Source of the DNA: Pseudomonas chlororaphis subsp. aurantiaca
GTDB lineage: Bacteria > Pseudomonadota > Gammaproteobacteria > Pseudomonadales > Pseudomonadaceae
Assembly: GCF_013466605.1 (NCBI RefSeq)
Contig: NZ_CP059162.1
Location: 4,712,001 to 4,776,000, forward strand
Reading direction: 5' to 3'
Length of the DNA stretch: 64,000 nt
Shown here: piece by piece, positions 46,198-54,650 of the stretch
How positions within the stretch are numbered: position 1 is the first letter of the stretch
How the letters are laid out: the number at the start of each line of letters is the position of its first letter
The notes under the pieces: generated by a model
Database searches by the model: none
What the model was told of the DNA's origin: nothing
The model's input: the letters and a program-made list of their open reading frames with translations, nothing else
Translations under genes and position numbers: made by a program

Positions 46198-46746
46198 ATG
46201 ACGGAACAAGTATCCACAAGCAGGTGCGATTCACCGCTACTCCAGGCCTTTGTCGACAACCGCCTGATCCTGGTCAAAATCGCGGCGCGAATTACCGGCT
46301 GCCGCTCCCGCGCCGAAGACGTGGTGCAGGACGCTTTTTTCCGGCTGCAATCGGCGCCGCAGATCACCTCGTCGTTCAAGGCGCAGTTGAGCTACCTGTT
46401 CCAGATCGTGCGCAACCTGGCGATCGACCACTATCGCAAGCAGGCGCTGGAGCAGAAGTATTCGGGCACTGAAGAAGAGGGCTTGAATGTGGTGGTGCAG
46501 GGAGCGTCGCCGGAAACCTCACACATCAATTTCTCGACCCTGGAACACATTGCCGATGCGCTGACGGAACTGCCGAGCCGCACCCGCTACGCGTTCGAGA
46601 TGTATCGCCTGCATGGCGTGCCGCAAAAGGACATCGCCAAGGAACTCGGGGTCTCGCCGACGCTGGTGAATTTCATGATTCGCGATGCGCTGGTGCACTG
46701 CCGCAAAGTCTCGGGCAGCCGCGCCGACACCTACGCCCGTCACTGA
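46198..46746 (+). CDS. pvdS: PvdS, extracytoplasmic-function sigma factor for pyoverdine genes
   Basis: A 182-residue iron-starvation sigma factor. Region 2 includes CRSRAEDVVQDAFFRLQ and YLFQIVRNLAIDHYRKQALE; region 4 includes ALTELPSRTRYAFEMYRLHG and VPQKDIAKELGVSPTLVNFM. The sequence matches the P. aeruginosa PvdS sequence I know almost throughout. The ATG at 46198 follows AAGGTGATTTCC; the in-frame GTG at 46189 is part of that ribosome site. PvdS directs RNA polymerase to TAAAT-N16-CGT promoters such as those at 18845 and 45980, and is normally held by the anti-sigma factor FpvR, which is not in this window. It is divergent from pvdL. Confidence 0.97.
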   Translation: MTEQVSTSRCDSPLLQAFVDNRLILVKIAARITGCRSRAEDVVQDAFFRLQSAPQITSSFKAQLSYLFQIVRNLAIDHYRKQALEQKYSGTEEEGLNVVVQGASPETSHINFSTLEHIADALTELPSRTRYAFEMYRLHGVPQKDIAKELGVSPTLVNFMIRDALVHCRKVSGSRADTYARH

Positions 46747-46802
46747 TCCGCGCTGCCCGCTACTCCCGCACCTGATCGCGATAGCCACCGTCCGCCACGG
46801 CG

Positions 46803-47240
46803 CTACCGCGAGCAGGAACGCTCCCGCCCGATCTTCTCGACCACCTGATGCCGTTCGACACCACGCCCCTGCGCCAGAATCAGCAGGGCGGCACGCTTGT
46901 GCGAAAAATCGAAAGCCCTCCCACAATGCAGGCAGCGCTCCTGCTGCTCGAGCCTTTGACCAGCGTCCTCGGCCAGCCGCTCGCTCGGCCCGTGGTCGAG
47001 GCATAACGAATGCACCAGGGTCGACAACCAACCGGCCATCCACTCCTCACGCCATCCCTCTTGCCCACGCAAGGCTTGCAGCACCTCGCTGCCCGCCGGT
47101 GGCAGCGGCGCGCCAGGCCCGCGGCTGGCACCGCTGGTTTCAATGCCGGCGAGCCGCAGCGGTTGCAGGCCAGCGGCATCGGCGACGCAACGGCAGGTAT
47201 CGGCAACGGCCACAGCGGACAGCGTATCGAGAGAGGACAT
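46803..47240 (-). CDS. Hypothetical protein with a CxxC motif
   Basis: A 145-residue frame with an ATG at 47240, converging on pvdS. The N-terminus reads MSSLDTLSAVAVADTCRCVA; the C-terminal third has ERCLHCGRAFDFSHKRAA, a CxxC pair that could bind zinc. It has no signal peptide or membrane segment. Overlapping frames exist on both strands (46880-47269 minus, 47010-47282 plus), but this one has the most protein-like composition and a plausible GAGCC site. I do not recognise the family. Confidence 0.5.
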   Translation of the reverse strand: MSSLDTLSAVAVADTCRCVADAAGLQPLRLAGIETSGASRGPGAPLPPAGSEVLQALRGQEGWREEWMAGWLSTLVHSLCLDHGPSERLAEDAGQRLEQQERCLHCGRAFDFSHKRAALLILAQGRGVERHQVVEKIGRERSCSR

Positions 47241-47311
47241 GGCACAGGCTCAGCGTCATCAGTGTTCAACCAAGTGACGTGAGCCGTACGGAGAAATTTA
47301 GCCAGGCGGCT

Positions 47312-48103
47312 TCACTTGGCCGGAGGCATGACCGCGATGCGGTAGGGATCGAAGATCTTCAGCATTTCACCGCCGTCGCGCAGGCGCCCCAGCAACTTGG
47401 CGAAGTCTTCGCCCGTGATCGGCGCCATGGGGCGAATCAGGGCGTAGTGATGGTAGACCTGATCGATTCGCTCGGAGGCTATCAGTTGCTGCGCCGTATC
47501 GAGATTATGCGAGAGGAAATCGCTGAGGTAGGAACGGGTCACCAGCGCCACGTCGGCACGGCCGCGCAGCACCATCAGCAGGTTGCTGTCGTGGGAATAG
47601 GTCAGGGTCGCGTTGTAGGTGTCGGCCAGGTACTTGGGGTCGGCATTGAAGTTGGCGAACGCGTAGTGGTAACCGCTGAACAGGGCCAGGCGCTTGCCCT
47701 TGAGGTCGGTGAAATAGTCCTGGCCGCGTCCCGGTTCGCGCTGGGCGACGAAGATTTCCGCGTCTTCCAGGCCCATGTCGACGCTGGTGTGGGGAATGTT
47801 CTGCCAGCCCCAGGCCGGGTTCTCGAAAATCGCCATGTCGACGCGGCCTTGCTCGAAATCGCGAAAACGCCGGGGAATCGAGGTCGGCACCAGTACGAAT
47901 TGGTAATCGCTTTGCAGCGCGTTCAAGGCGTCCACCAGTTGCGGCAGCAACCCGGTGTCGGCGCCCTGCTCGGGCCGCACGGTATAAGGAGGAAAATGCG
48001 CCGCCCCCACTCGCACCAACTGCGCAGCGCAGGCCGGAAAAACCGTCAGGGTGGCCAGGCCCCACACCAGCACTCGCAAAGCCGTCCGCATTGGCGAAGA
48101 CAT
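47312..48103 (-). CDS. Periplasmic solute-binding protein (SBP_bac_3 type)
   Basis: A 263-residue protein with a signal peptide (VLVWGLATLTVFPACAA). The mature sequence has the amino-acid-binding fold seen in ABC transporters and orphan sensors: VRVGAAHFPPYTVRPEQGAD, GLLPQLVDALNALQ, DFEQGRVDMAIFENPAWGW and LKGKRLALFSGYHYA. No permease or ATPase gene is next to it, so it is an orphan binding protein. The ATG at 48103 is preferred over a TTG one codon earlier; GAGGTGAG precedes it. The ligand is unknown. Confidence 0.82.
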   Translation of the reverse strand: MSSPMRTALRVLVWGLATLTVFPACAAQLVRVGAAHFPPYTVRPEQGADTGLLPQLVDALNALQSDYQFVLVPTSIPRRFRDFEQGRVDMAIFENPAWGWQNIPHTSVDMGLEDAEIFVAQREPGRGQDYFTDLKGKRLALFSGYHYAFANFNADPKYLADTYNATLTYSHDSNLLMVLRGRADVALVTRSYLSDFLSHNLDTAQQLIASERIDQVYHHYALIRPMAPITGEDFAKLLGRLRDGGEMLKIFDPYRIAVMPPAK

Positions 48104-48210
48104 CAAGGCAACTCACCTCAAGAAAAAGAGACAGGGCAGTGCCATTAAAGCTAGGCGGTTTCCCTCGCTTCGACAACTTTCCACTGAATAATTAATTACT
48201 TGCAGGAAAC

Positions 48211-48834
48211 CTATGGCTCCTTGAGCACCAGGGTCAGCGCTTCCTCGGCCAGTTGTTCGAGACTCATGCTGCCCTCGGCGCGAAACCAGGTGGTGGTCCA
48301 GGACAGGGCCCCGGTGAGAAAACGCCGGGTAATGAACACATCGCCCTTGATAAAGCCGGCCTCCTTGGCCTCGCCCAGCACCTGCAGCCAGATCTGCTCA
48401 TAAATGTCGCGCAGCGCCAGGACGTCGGCCTGGCCCTGCGCCGACAACGAGCGCCATTCGTAGACCAGCACCGCCATCGCCTCGCCGCTGCCGCCCATGA
48501 TCGATTGCAGTTCGCAACGGATCAGCGCCAGCACCCGCTCGCGCACGCTGCCGGCTTCGGCCAGTTCGGCGCGCATCAGGGCGGTGTTGTAGTGGATGGT
48601 TTCCTCCATCACCGCGCGCAGGATGTCGTCCTTGCTCTTGAAGTGATGAAAGATGCTGCCGGACTGGATGCCCACCGCGCTGGCCAGGTCGCGCACCGTG
48701 GTGCGTTCGTAGCCTTTGTTGCGAAACAGGTGAGCCGCGGTTTGCAGCAGCTTGCCGCGGGCGCTGTCCGGATCGGTCAGTTGCCCGTTGGCGACCAGTT
48801 GGCGCATCACCAGCAAGGCTTTTTGCTCGTCCAC
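48211..48834 (-). CDS. atuR: AtuR, TetR-family repressor of the atu operon
   Basis: A 207-residue TetR-type regulator. The DNA-binding region is LLQTAAHLFRNKGYERTTVR followed by DLASAVGIQSGSIFHHFKSK. The C-terminal ligand domain is mostly helical (ALIRCELQSIMGGSGEAMAV). The start is GTG at 48834 behind GGAGAGAGGCC. It is divergent from atuA, with two mirror-image palindromes in the gap. P. aeruginosa AtuR represses the citronellol/geraniol operon until an acyclic-terpene metabolite is present. Assignment rests on family plus position. Confidence 0.9.
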   Translation of the reverse strand: MDEQKALLVMRQLVANGQLTDPDSARGKLLQTAAHLFRNKGYERTTVRDLASAVGIQSGSIFHHFKSKDDILRAVMEETIHYNTALMRAELAEAGSVRERVLALIRCELQSIMGGSGEAMAVLVYEWRSLSAQGQADVLALRDIYEQIWLQVLGEAKEAGFIKGDVFITRRFLTGALSWTTTWFRAEGSMSLEQLAEEALTLVLKEP

Positions 48835-48923
48835 GGCCTCTCTCCTACATTCGCTCGATCGTTATGCGGCGCAGCCCGCTGAAACAGGGAGCTTGCGCGC
48901 GCAATTTAAGCCCGCGGGGACGA

Positions 48924-48939
48924 CCAAGCAAGCGCTTGG
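48924..48939. promoter_or_regulatory. AtuR operator, site 1
   Basis: CCAAGCAAGCGCTTGG, itself nearly palindromic, is the exact reverse complement of the 16 bases at 48967-48982. It lies 90 bases before the atuR start and probably mediates autoregulation. Confidence 0.75.
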
Positions 48940-48958
48940 GAATAAGATATTTCCGACG

Positions 48959-48988
48959 TTTACAAACCAAGCGCTTGCTTGGTAGTCT
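48959..48988 (+). promoter_or_regulatory. AtuR operator site 2 within the atuA promoter
   Basis: A -35-like TTTACA (48959-48964) and a -10-like TAGTCT (48983-48988) are 18 bases apart. CCAAGCGCTTGCTTGG (48967-48982) fills the spacer. A repressor bound here would block RNA polymerase. The start would be about 50 bases before the atuA ATG. Confidence 0.7.
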
Positions 48989-49044
48989 CGATCCAGTTCT
49001 GTCATCGCGCCTTTTATCGAGTCTTTTATCGAGAGCCCCCTGCC

Positions 49045-50835
49045 ATGACCAAGACCCTCCGTATCGGCTGCGCCAGTGCCTTCTGGGGCGACACCTCGAG
49101 CGCCGCCGCGCAACTGGTGCAGGGCGGCCGCCTGGATTACCTGGTGTTCGACTACCTGGCCGAGATCACCATGTCGATCATGGCCGGCGCCCGGATCAAG
49201 GATCCCACTGCCGGCTACGCCACGGATTTCGTCGAGGTCTTGAGCCCGCTGCTGGGCGAGATCGCCCGGCAAAACATCCGGGTCATCAGCAACGCCGGCG
49301 GGGTCAACCCGCAGGCCTGCGCTGCGGCCCTGCAAGCGGCCTGCGACCAGGCCGGCGTGGCCCTGAAAATCGCCGTGCTGCTGGGCGACGACCTGCAACC
49401 CCGCTTCAAGCAACTGAGCGGCAGCGGCATTCATGAAATGTTCAGCGGCGCGCCTCTGCCGCCGATGTGCGTGTCCACCAACGCCTACCTCGGCGCCCCC
49501 GGGATAGTCGAAGCCCTGAAGCTGGGCGCCGATATCGTCATCACCGGCCGCGGGGTCGACAGCGCGGTGGTCAGCGCCGCGCTGGTGCATGAGTTCGGCT
49601 GGTCCTGGCACGACTACGACAAACTGGCCCAGGCCGCCCTCGCCGGACACATCATCGAATGCGGCGCGCAATGCACCGGTGGCAACTTCACCGACTGGCG
49701 CGACGTGCCGGACTACGAACACATCGGCTTTCCCATAGTCGAGGTCGGCGCCGACGGCCAGTTCGTGGTCAGCAAGCCCGAAGGCTCCGGCGGCCTGGTC
49801 ACGCCGCTGACCGTCGGCGAACAACTGTTATATGAGATCGGCGACCCAAGGGCCTATCTGCTGCCCGACGTGGTCTGCGACTTCACCCAGGTCAAGCTGC
49901 GCCAACAGGGCAAGAATGCGGTCAGCGTGCATGGCGCCAAGGGCCTGCCGCCGACCGGCCAATACAAGGTCAGCGCCACCTACCCGGACGGTTTCCGTTG
50001 CACCGCCAGTTGCCTGATCGCCGGCATCGACGCGGTGGCCAAGGCGCGCCGGGTCAGCCAGGCGATCATCGACAAGACCGCGGAAATGTTCAGCCAGCGC
50101 GGCTGGGCCCCCTACAGCGAAGTCAATATCGAACTGCTCGGCAGCGAAGCCACCTATGGCCCCCACGGCCAGCGCCAGGACAGCCGCGAAGTGGTGATCA
50201 AGCTCGCCGTGCGCCATCCGGACAAACGCGCGCTGGTGCTGTTTTCCCGGGAGATCGCCCAGGCCGCCACGGGCATGGCCCCGGGCCTGACCGGCATCGT
50301 CGGCGGCAGGCCCACGGTCTATCCGCTGATCCGCCTATTCTCGTTCCTGATCGACAAGCGCACCTGCACCCTGGACGTCGAGATGGCCGGCCAGCGCCAC
50401 CGGGTCGAGTTGCCCGAGCTCGACAGCCTCGACTCCAGCGCCCTGCCCGCGCCCCATGCCGTGGCCAGCCCCGTGGGCCGCGCCGATGCCAGCGTGGCAT
50501 TGGTCAAGCTGGCGGTGGCGCGCTCCGGAGACAAGGGCAACCACAGCAATATCGGGGTCATGGCCCGCGCGCCCGAGTACCTGCCGTGGATCGCCGAAGC
50601 CTTGACCCCCGCAGTCGTGGTGGACTGGATGAGCCATGTGCTGGACCCGATCCATGGCCGGGTCCAGCGCTGGTACCTGCCGGGCAGCCACAGCCTGAAT
50701 TTCCTGCTGGAGAACGCCCTCGGTGGCGGCGGTGTCGCCAGCCTGCGCATCGATCCGCAAGGCAAGGCCTTCGCCCAGCAGTTGCTGGAAATCCAGATCC
50801 CGGTGCCGCTGAGCATCGCTGACGCCGTTAATTAG
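49045..50835 (+). CDS. atuA: AtuA, acyclic terpene utilisation protein
   Basis: A 596-residue AtuA-family (DUF1446-type) protein. It starts [20 protein letters not shown] and contains [60 protein letters not shown] and [17 protein letters not shown]. Its exact reaction in citronellol/geraniol catabolism is not settled; it has been proposed to help supply the carboxylase substrate or act as a hydratase. The ATG at 49045 is preferred over a frame extended to 48979, which would run into the operator. It is the first gene of atuABCDEF. Confidence 0.93.
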   Translation: MTKTLRIGCASAFWGDTSSAAAQLVQGGRLDYLVFDYLAEITMSIMAGARIKDPTAGYATDFVEVLSPLLGEIARQNIRVISNAGGVNPQACAAALQAACDQAGVALKIAVLLGDDLQPRFKQLSGSGIHEMFSGAPLPPMCVSTNAYLGAPGIVEALKLGADIVITGRGVDSAVVSAALVHEFGWSWHDYDKLAQAALAGHIIECGAQCTGGNFTDWRDVPDYEHIGFPIVEVGADGQFVVSKPEGSGGLVTPLTVGEQLLYEIGDPRAYLLPDVVCDFTQVKLRQQGKNAVSVHGAKGLPPTGQYKVSATYPDGFRCTASCLIAGIDAVAKARRVSQAIIDKTAEMFSQRGWAPYSEVNIELLGSEATYGPHGQRQDSREVVIKLAVRHPDKRALVLFSREIAQAATGMAPGLTGIVGGRPTVYPLIRLFSFLIDKRTCTLDVEMAGQRHRVELPELDSLDSSALPAPHAVASPVGRADASVALVKLAVARSGDKGNHSNIGVMARAPEYLPWIAEALTPAVVVDWMSHVLDPIHGRVQRWYLPGSHSLNFLLENALGGGGVASLRIDPQGKAFAQQLLEIQIPVPLSIADAVN

Positions 50836-50847
50836 GGGACGCCTATC

Positions 50848-51717
50848 GTGGCTTACGACTCGATTTTCAAACCCGACCTGTTCGCCGGCCAGACCATAGT
50901 CGTCACCGGTGGCGGCAGCGGCATCGGGCGCTGCACCGCCCACGAACTGGCGGCCCTTGGCGCCCGCGTGCTGCTGGTAGGACGCAAGGCGGACAAGCTG
51001 CACAAGGTGGCCGCGGAGATTGCCGAAGACGGCGGCCAGGCCAGCGGGCATGCCTGCGATATCCGGGACGAGGAAGCGGTCAAGACCCTGGTCAGTGAAC
51101 TGATCCGTGACCACGGGCCGCTGCATGGCCTGGTCAACAATGCCGGCGGGCAGTACCCCTCGCCCCTGGCCTCGATCAACCAGAAAGGTTTTGAAACCGT
51201 GCTGCGTACCAACCTGGTGGGCGGCTTTCTCATGGCCCGGGAAGTCTTCAACCAGTCCATGAGCAAGCACGGCGGCAGCATCGTCAACATGCTCGCCGAC
51301 ATGTGGGGCGGCATGCCCGGCATGGGCCATTCCGGCGCCGCGCGCTCGGGGATGGACAACTTCACCAAGACCGCCGCATTCGAATGGGGCCATGCCGGGG
51401 TGCGGGTCAATGCCGTGGCGCCGGGCTGGATCGCTTCCAGCGGCATGGACACCTACGAAGGCGCATTCAAGGCGGTGATCCCGACCTTGCGCGAACACGT
51501 GCCGCTCAAGCGCATCGGCACCGAGTCGGAGGTCAGCGCCGCCATCGTCTTCCTGCTCAGCCCGGCGGCCGCCTTCATCAGCGGCAGCACCTTGCGCATC
51601 GACGGTGCCGCCAGCCTCGGCAGCCGCGCCTGGCCGCTGCACAAGGCCTCCCATAGCCAGTCCTACAACGGCTTCCACCGCGCTTATCTGCCCGACGTGC
51701 TCAAGGACCAGGAGTAA
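50848..51717 (+). CDS. atuB: AtuB, short-chain dehydrogenase lacking the usual catalytic Tyr
   Basis: A 289-residue SDR with the NAD(P) site VVTGGGSGIGRCTAHELA and the LVNNAGGQYPSPL motif. The region normally holding YxxxK reads MGHSGAARSGMDNFTKTAA, so the catalytic tyrosine is absent, as in 2,4-dienoyl-CoA and peroxisomal trans-2-enoyl-CoA reductases. AtuB is usually called a citronellol/citronellal dehydrogenase; this active site suggests it may instead reduce an enoyl-CoA intermediate. The start is GTG at 50848, 12 bases after atuA. Its stop is three bases before atuC. Confidence 0.92.
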   Translation: MAYDSIFKPDLFAGQTIVVTGGGSGIGRCTAHELAALGARVLLVGRKADKLHKVAAEIAEDGGQASGHACDIRDEEAVKTLVSELIRDHGPLHGLVNNAGGQYPSPLASINQKGFETVLRTNLVGGFLMAREVFNQSMSKHGGSIVNMLADMWGGMPGMGHSGAARSGMDNFTKTAAFEWGHAGVRVNAVAPGWIASSGMDTYEGAFKAVIPTLREHVPLKRIGTESEVSAAIVFLLSPAAAFISGSTLRIDGAASLGSRAWPLHKASHSQSYNGFHRAYLPDVLKDQE

Positions 51718-51720
51718 GCC

Positions 51721-53337
51721 ATGCCGGTCATCCAGTCCCAACTCGACCCTCACAGCCCGCCGTTCCTGCAGAACCGCGAAGCGATGCTGGCCGGCCTGGC
51801 GCAGATCCGCCAACTGGAACAGAACCTGCTGGCCAAGGCCGCCGAGGCCAAGGCGAAATTCGAAAAGCGCGGGCAACTGCTGCCCCGCGAACGCCTCAAC
51901 CTGCTGCTGGACCCCGGCGCGCCCTTTCTCGAACTGGCGAGCCTGGCCGGCTACAAGCTGCATGACGACAAGGACGGCAGCCAGGCCGGTGGCGGGCTGA
52001 TCGCCGGCATCGGCTACGTCAGCGGCGTGCGGGTGCTGGTGGTGGCCAACAACAGTGCGATCAAGGGCGGCACCATCTCCCCCAGCGGCCTGAAAAAATC
52101 CCTGCGCCTGCAACAGATCGCCATGGAAAACAAACTGCCGGTGGTGACCCTGGCCGAAAGTGGTGGCGCCAACCTCAATTACGCAGCAGAGATCTTCGTC
52201 GAAGGCGCGCGCAGTTTCGCCAACCAGGCGCGCATGTCGGCCATGGGCCTGCCGCAGATCACCGTGGTGCACGGCTCGGCCACCGCCGGCGGCGCCTACC
52301 AGCCGGGGCTGTCGGATTACGTGGTGGTGGTGCGCGGCAAGGCCAAGCTGTTTCTCGCCGGCCCGCCCCTGCTCAAGGCTGCCACTGGTGAGGTGGCCAC
52401 CGATGAAGAACTGGGCGGCGCCGAGATGCATGCACAGGTGGCCGGCACCGCCGAATACCTGGCGGAAAACGACGGCGACGGCGTGCGCATCGTGCGGGAA
52501 ATTCTCGGCGCCCTGCCGTGGAATGCCCGGCTGCCGCTGCAGCCTCCGCGCGCTTATGCGGAACCGCTGTACCCGATCGACGAACTGCTGGGGCTGATTC
52601 CCGACGACCCGAAAAAACCTTATGACGCCCGGGAAATCGTCGCGCGCATCGCCGACGGTTCGAACTTCCTCGAATTCAAGGGCGAGTTCGACCAGCAGAC
52701 CCTCTGCGGCCATTTGCAGATCCAGGGGCGCCCTTGCGGTTTTATCGGCAATAACGGGCCGATCACCCCGAAAGGCGCGAGCAAGGCCGCGCAGTTCATT
52801 CAGTTGTGCGACCAGAGCCGCACCCCGCTGCTGTTTTTCCACAACACTACCGGCTTCATGGTCGGCACCGAGTCGGAGCAGCAAGGCGTGATCAAGCACG
52901 GTTCCAAGCTTATCCAGGCGGTGGCCAATGCCCGGGTGCCGAAGCTGACGATCGTGGTCGGCGGCTCCTACGGCGCCGGCAACTACGCCATGTGCGGCCG
53001 CGGCCTGGATCCGCGCTTCATCTTCGCCTGGCCCAACAGCCGCACCGCGGTGATGGGCGGCGCCCAGGCCGGCAAGGTGCTGCGCATCGTCACCGAGGCC
53101 AAGCACGCCAAGCAGGGCCAGGCGGCCGATCCGCAGATGCTGGATATGCTGGAACAGGTCACCGCGCAGAAACTCGACAGCCAGTCCACGGCCTTGTATG
53201 GCAGCGCCAACCTGTGGGACGACGGACTGATCGACCCACGGGATACCCGCACCCTGCTGGGTTATCTGCTGGATATCTGCCACGAGGCGCAGGTGCGTCA
53301 GCTACAGCCCAATAGCTTCGGTGTCGCGAGGTTCTGA
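51721..53337 (+). CDS. atuC: AtuC, geranyl-CoA carboxylase beta (carboxyltransferase) subunit
   Basis: A 538-residue carboxyltransferase. It carries the family segments KFEKRGQLLPRERLNLLLDP, GGGLIAGIGYVSGVRVLVVA, SGGANLNYAAEIFVEGARSF, GSATAGGAYQPGLSDYVVVV and, in the C-terminal half, TIVVGGSYGAGNYAMCGRGL. With AtuF it carboxylates cis-geranyl-CoA to isohexenylglutaconyl-CoA. The leucine-pathway LiuB is similar; the atu context decides. It is tightly coupled to atuB and followed by a REP element. Confidence 0.93.
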   Translation: MPVIQSQLDPHSPPFLQNREAMLAGLAQIRQLEQNLLAKAAEAKAKFEKRGQLLPRERLNLLLDPGAPFLELASLAGYKLHDDKDGSQAGGGLIAGIGYVSGVRVLVVANNSAIKGGTISPSGLKKSLRLQQIAMENKLPVVTLAESGGANLNYAAEIFVEGARSFANQARMSAMGLPQITVVHGSATAGGAYQPGLSDYVVVVRGKAKLFLAGPPLLKAATGEVATDEELGGAEMHAQVAGTAEYLAENDGDGVRIVREILGALPWNARLPLQPPRAYAEPLYPIDELLGLIPDDPKKPYDAREIVARIADGSNFLEFKGEFDQQTLCGHLQIQGRPCGFIGNNGPITPKGASKAAQFIQLCDQSRTPLLFFHNTTGFMVGTESEQQGVIKHGSKLIQAVANARVPKLTIVVGGSYGAGNYAMCGRGLDPRFIFAWPNSRTAVMGGAQAGKVLRIVTEAKHAKQGQAADPQMLDMLEQVTAQKLDSQSTALYGSANLWDDGLIDPRDTRTLLGYLLDICHEAQVRQLQPNSFGVARF

Positions 53338-53340
53338 CCT

Positions 53341-53439
53341 GTAGCCGCTGCCGCAGGCTGCGATAAAGCCCGAAGGGCCTTCGAGGACCTCAAGGGCACG
53401 CCCCCTGCGGGGCCGATCGCAGCCTGCGGCAGCGGTTAC
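53341..53439. repeat. Palindromic REP element inside the atu operon
   Basis: Arms 53341-53364 and 53416-53439 are 24 bases long with one mismatch, starting gtagccgctgccgcaggctg. A smaller hairpin (aagcccgaagggccttcg) lies inside. It is the only large interruption between genes of the atu operon. Confidence 0.85.
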
Positions 53440-53492
53440 AGCGGCAACACGGTTCAGGGATTGCGTCACTCAACTTGAGGAGAACAATAAAA

Positions 53493-54650
53493 ATGATCTT
53501 CACCCAGGAACATGAAGAACTGCGGCGCACGGTGCACAACTTTGTCGAACGCGAGATCAACCCGTACGTCGACGAGTGGGAAAAGGCCGGGCGCTTTCCG
53601 ATCCACGAGATTTTCCGCAAGGCCGGCGAACTGGGCCTGCTGGGCATCTCCAAGCCGGAGAAGTTCGGCGGCATGGGCCTGGACTACAGCTATTCGATAG
53701 TCGCCGCCGAAGAGTTCGGCACCATCCATTGCGGCGGCATCCCGATGGCCATCGGCGTGCAGACCGACATGTGCACCCCGGCCCTGGCGCGCTTCGGCTC
53801 CGACGAGCTGCGCGAGGAATTCCTGCGCCCGGCCATCAGCGGGGAAATGGTCGGCTGCATCGGTGTCTCCGAAGTCGGCGCCGGCTCCGACGTGGCCGGG
53901 CTCAAGACCAGCGCGCGCAAGGACGGCGACGACTATGTGATCAACGGCAGCAAGATGTGGATCACCAACTCCCCCAGCGCCGACTTCATCTGCCTGCTGG
54001 CCAACACCTCGGACGACAAACCCCACGTCAACAAGTCGCTGATCATGGTGCCGATGAACAGCCCCGGCATCAGCCTCAGCCCGCACCTGGACAAGCTCGG
54101 CATGCGCAGTTCGGAAACCGCCCAGGTGTTTTTCGACAATGTGCGCGTGCCCCAGCGTAACCGCATCGGCCACGAAGGTGCCGGTTTCATGATGCAGATG
54201 CTGCAATTCCAGGAAGAGCGGCTGTTCGGCGCGGCCAACATGATCAAGGGCCTGGAGTACTGCGTCGACAGCACCATCGAGTACTGCAAGGAACGCAAGA
54301 CCTTCGGCAGCGCGCTGATCGACAACCAGGTGATCCACTTCCGCCTGGCCGAGCTGTCCACCGAAATCGAGTGCCTGCGGGCCCTGGTGTACCAGGCCAC
54401 CGAACAATACGTGCGGGGCCAGGACGTCACCCGCCTGGCGTCCATGGCCAAGCTCAAGGCCGGGCGCCTGGGCCGCGAAGTCAGCGACAGCTGCCTGCAA
54501 TACTGGGGCGGCATGGGCTTCATGTGGGACAACCCGGTGGCCCGCGCCTACCGCGACGTGCGCCTGGTCTCGATCGGCGGCGGCGCCGACGAAATCATGC
54601 TGGGCATCATCTGCAAACTCATGGGCATCCTGCCGGGGAAAAGAAAATGA
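53493..54650 (+). CDS. atuD: AtuD, citronellyl-CoA dehydrogenase
   Basis: A 385-residue acyl-CoA dehydrogenase. Features are LGLLGISKPEKFGGMGLDYS, the FAD/substrate segment CIGVSEVGAGSDVAGLKTSA, KMWITNSPSADFICLLANTS, and at the C-terminus LQYWGGMGFMWDNPVARAYR plus SIGGGADEIMLGIICKLMGI. It introduces the double bond into citronellyl-CoA to give geranyl-CoA. The ATG at 53493 follows GAGGAGAACAATAAAA; an ATG-less extension upstream is not family-like. Its stop overlaps the atuE start. Confidence 0.93.
   Translation: MIFTQEHEELRRTVHNFVEREINPYVDEWEKAGRFPIHEIFRKAGELGLLGISKPEKFGGMGLDYSYSIVAAEEFGTIHCGGIPMAIGVQTDMCTPALARFGSDELREEFLRPAISGEMVGCIGVSEVGAGSDVAGLKTSARKDGDDYVINGSKMWITNSPSADFICLLANTSDDKPHVNKSLIMVPMNSPGISLSPHLDKLGMRSSETAQVFFDNVRVPQRNRIGHEGAGFMMQMLQFQEERLFGAANMIKGLEYCVDSTIEYCKERKTFGSALIDNQVIHFRLAELSTEIECLRALVYQATEQYVRGQDVTRLASMAKLKAGRLGREVSDSCLQYWGGMGFMWDNPVARAYRDVRLVSIGGGADEIMLGIICKLMGILPGKRK

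Noticed and set aside
50335..53283. 982-codon minus-strand frame
   Set aside because: It crosses three genes of the atu operon on the other strand and has shadow-like composition.
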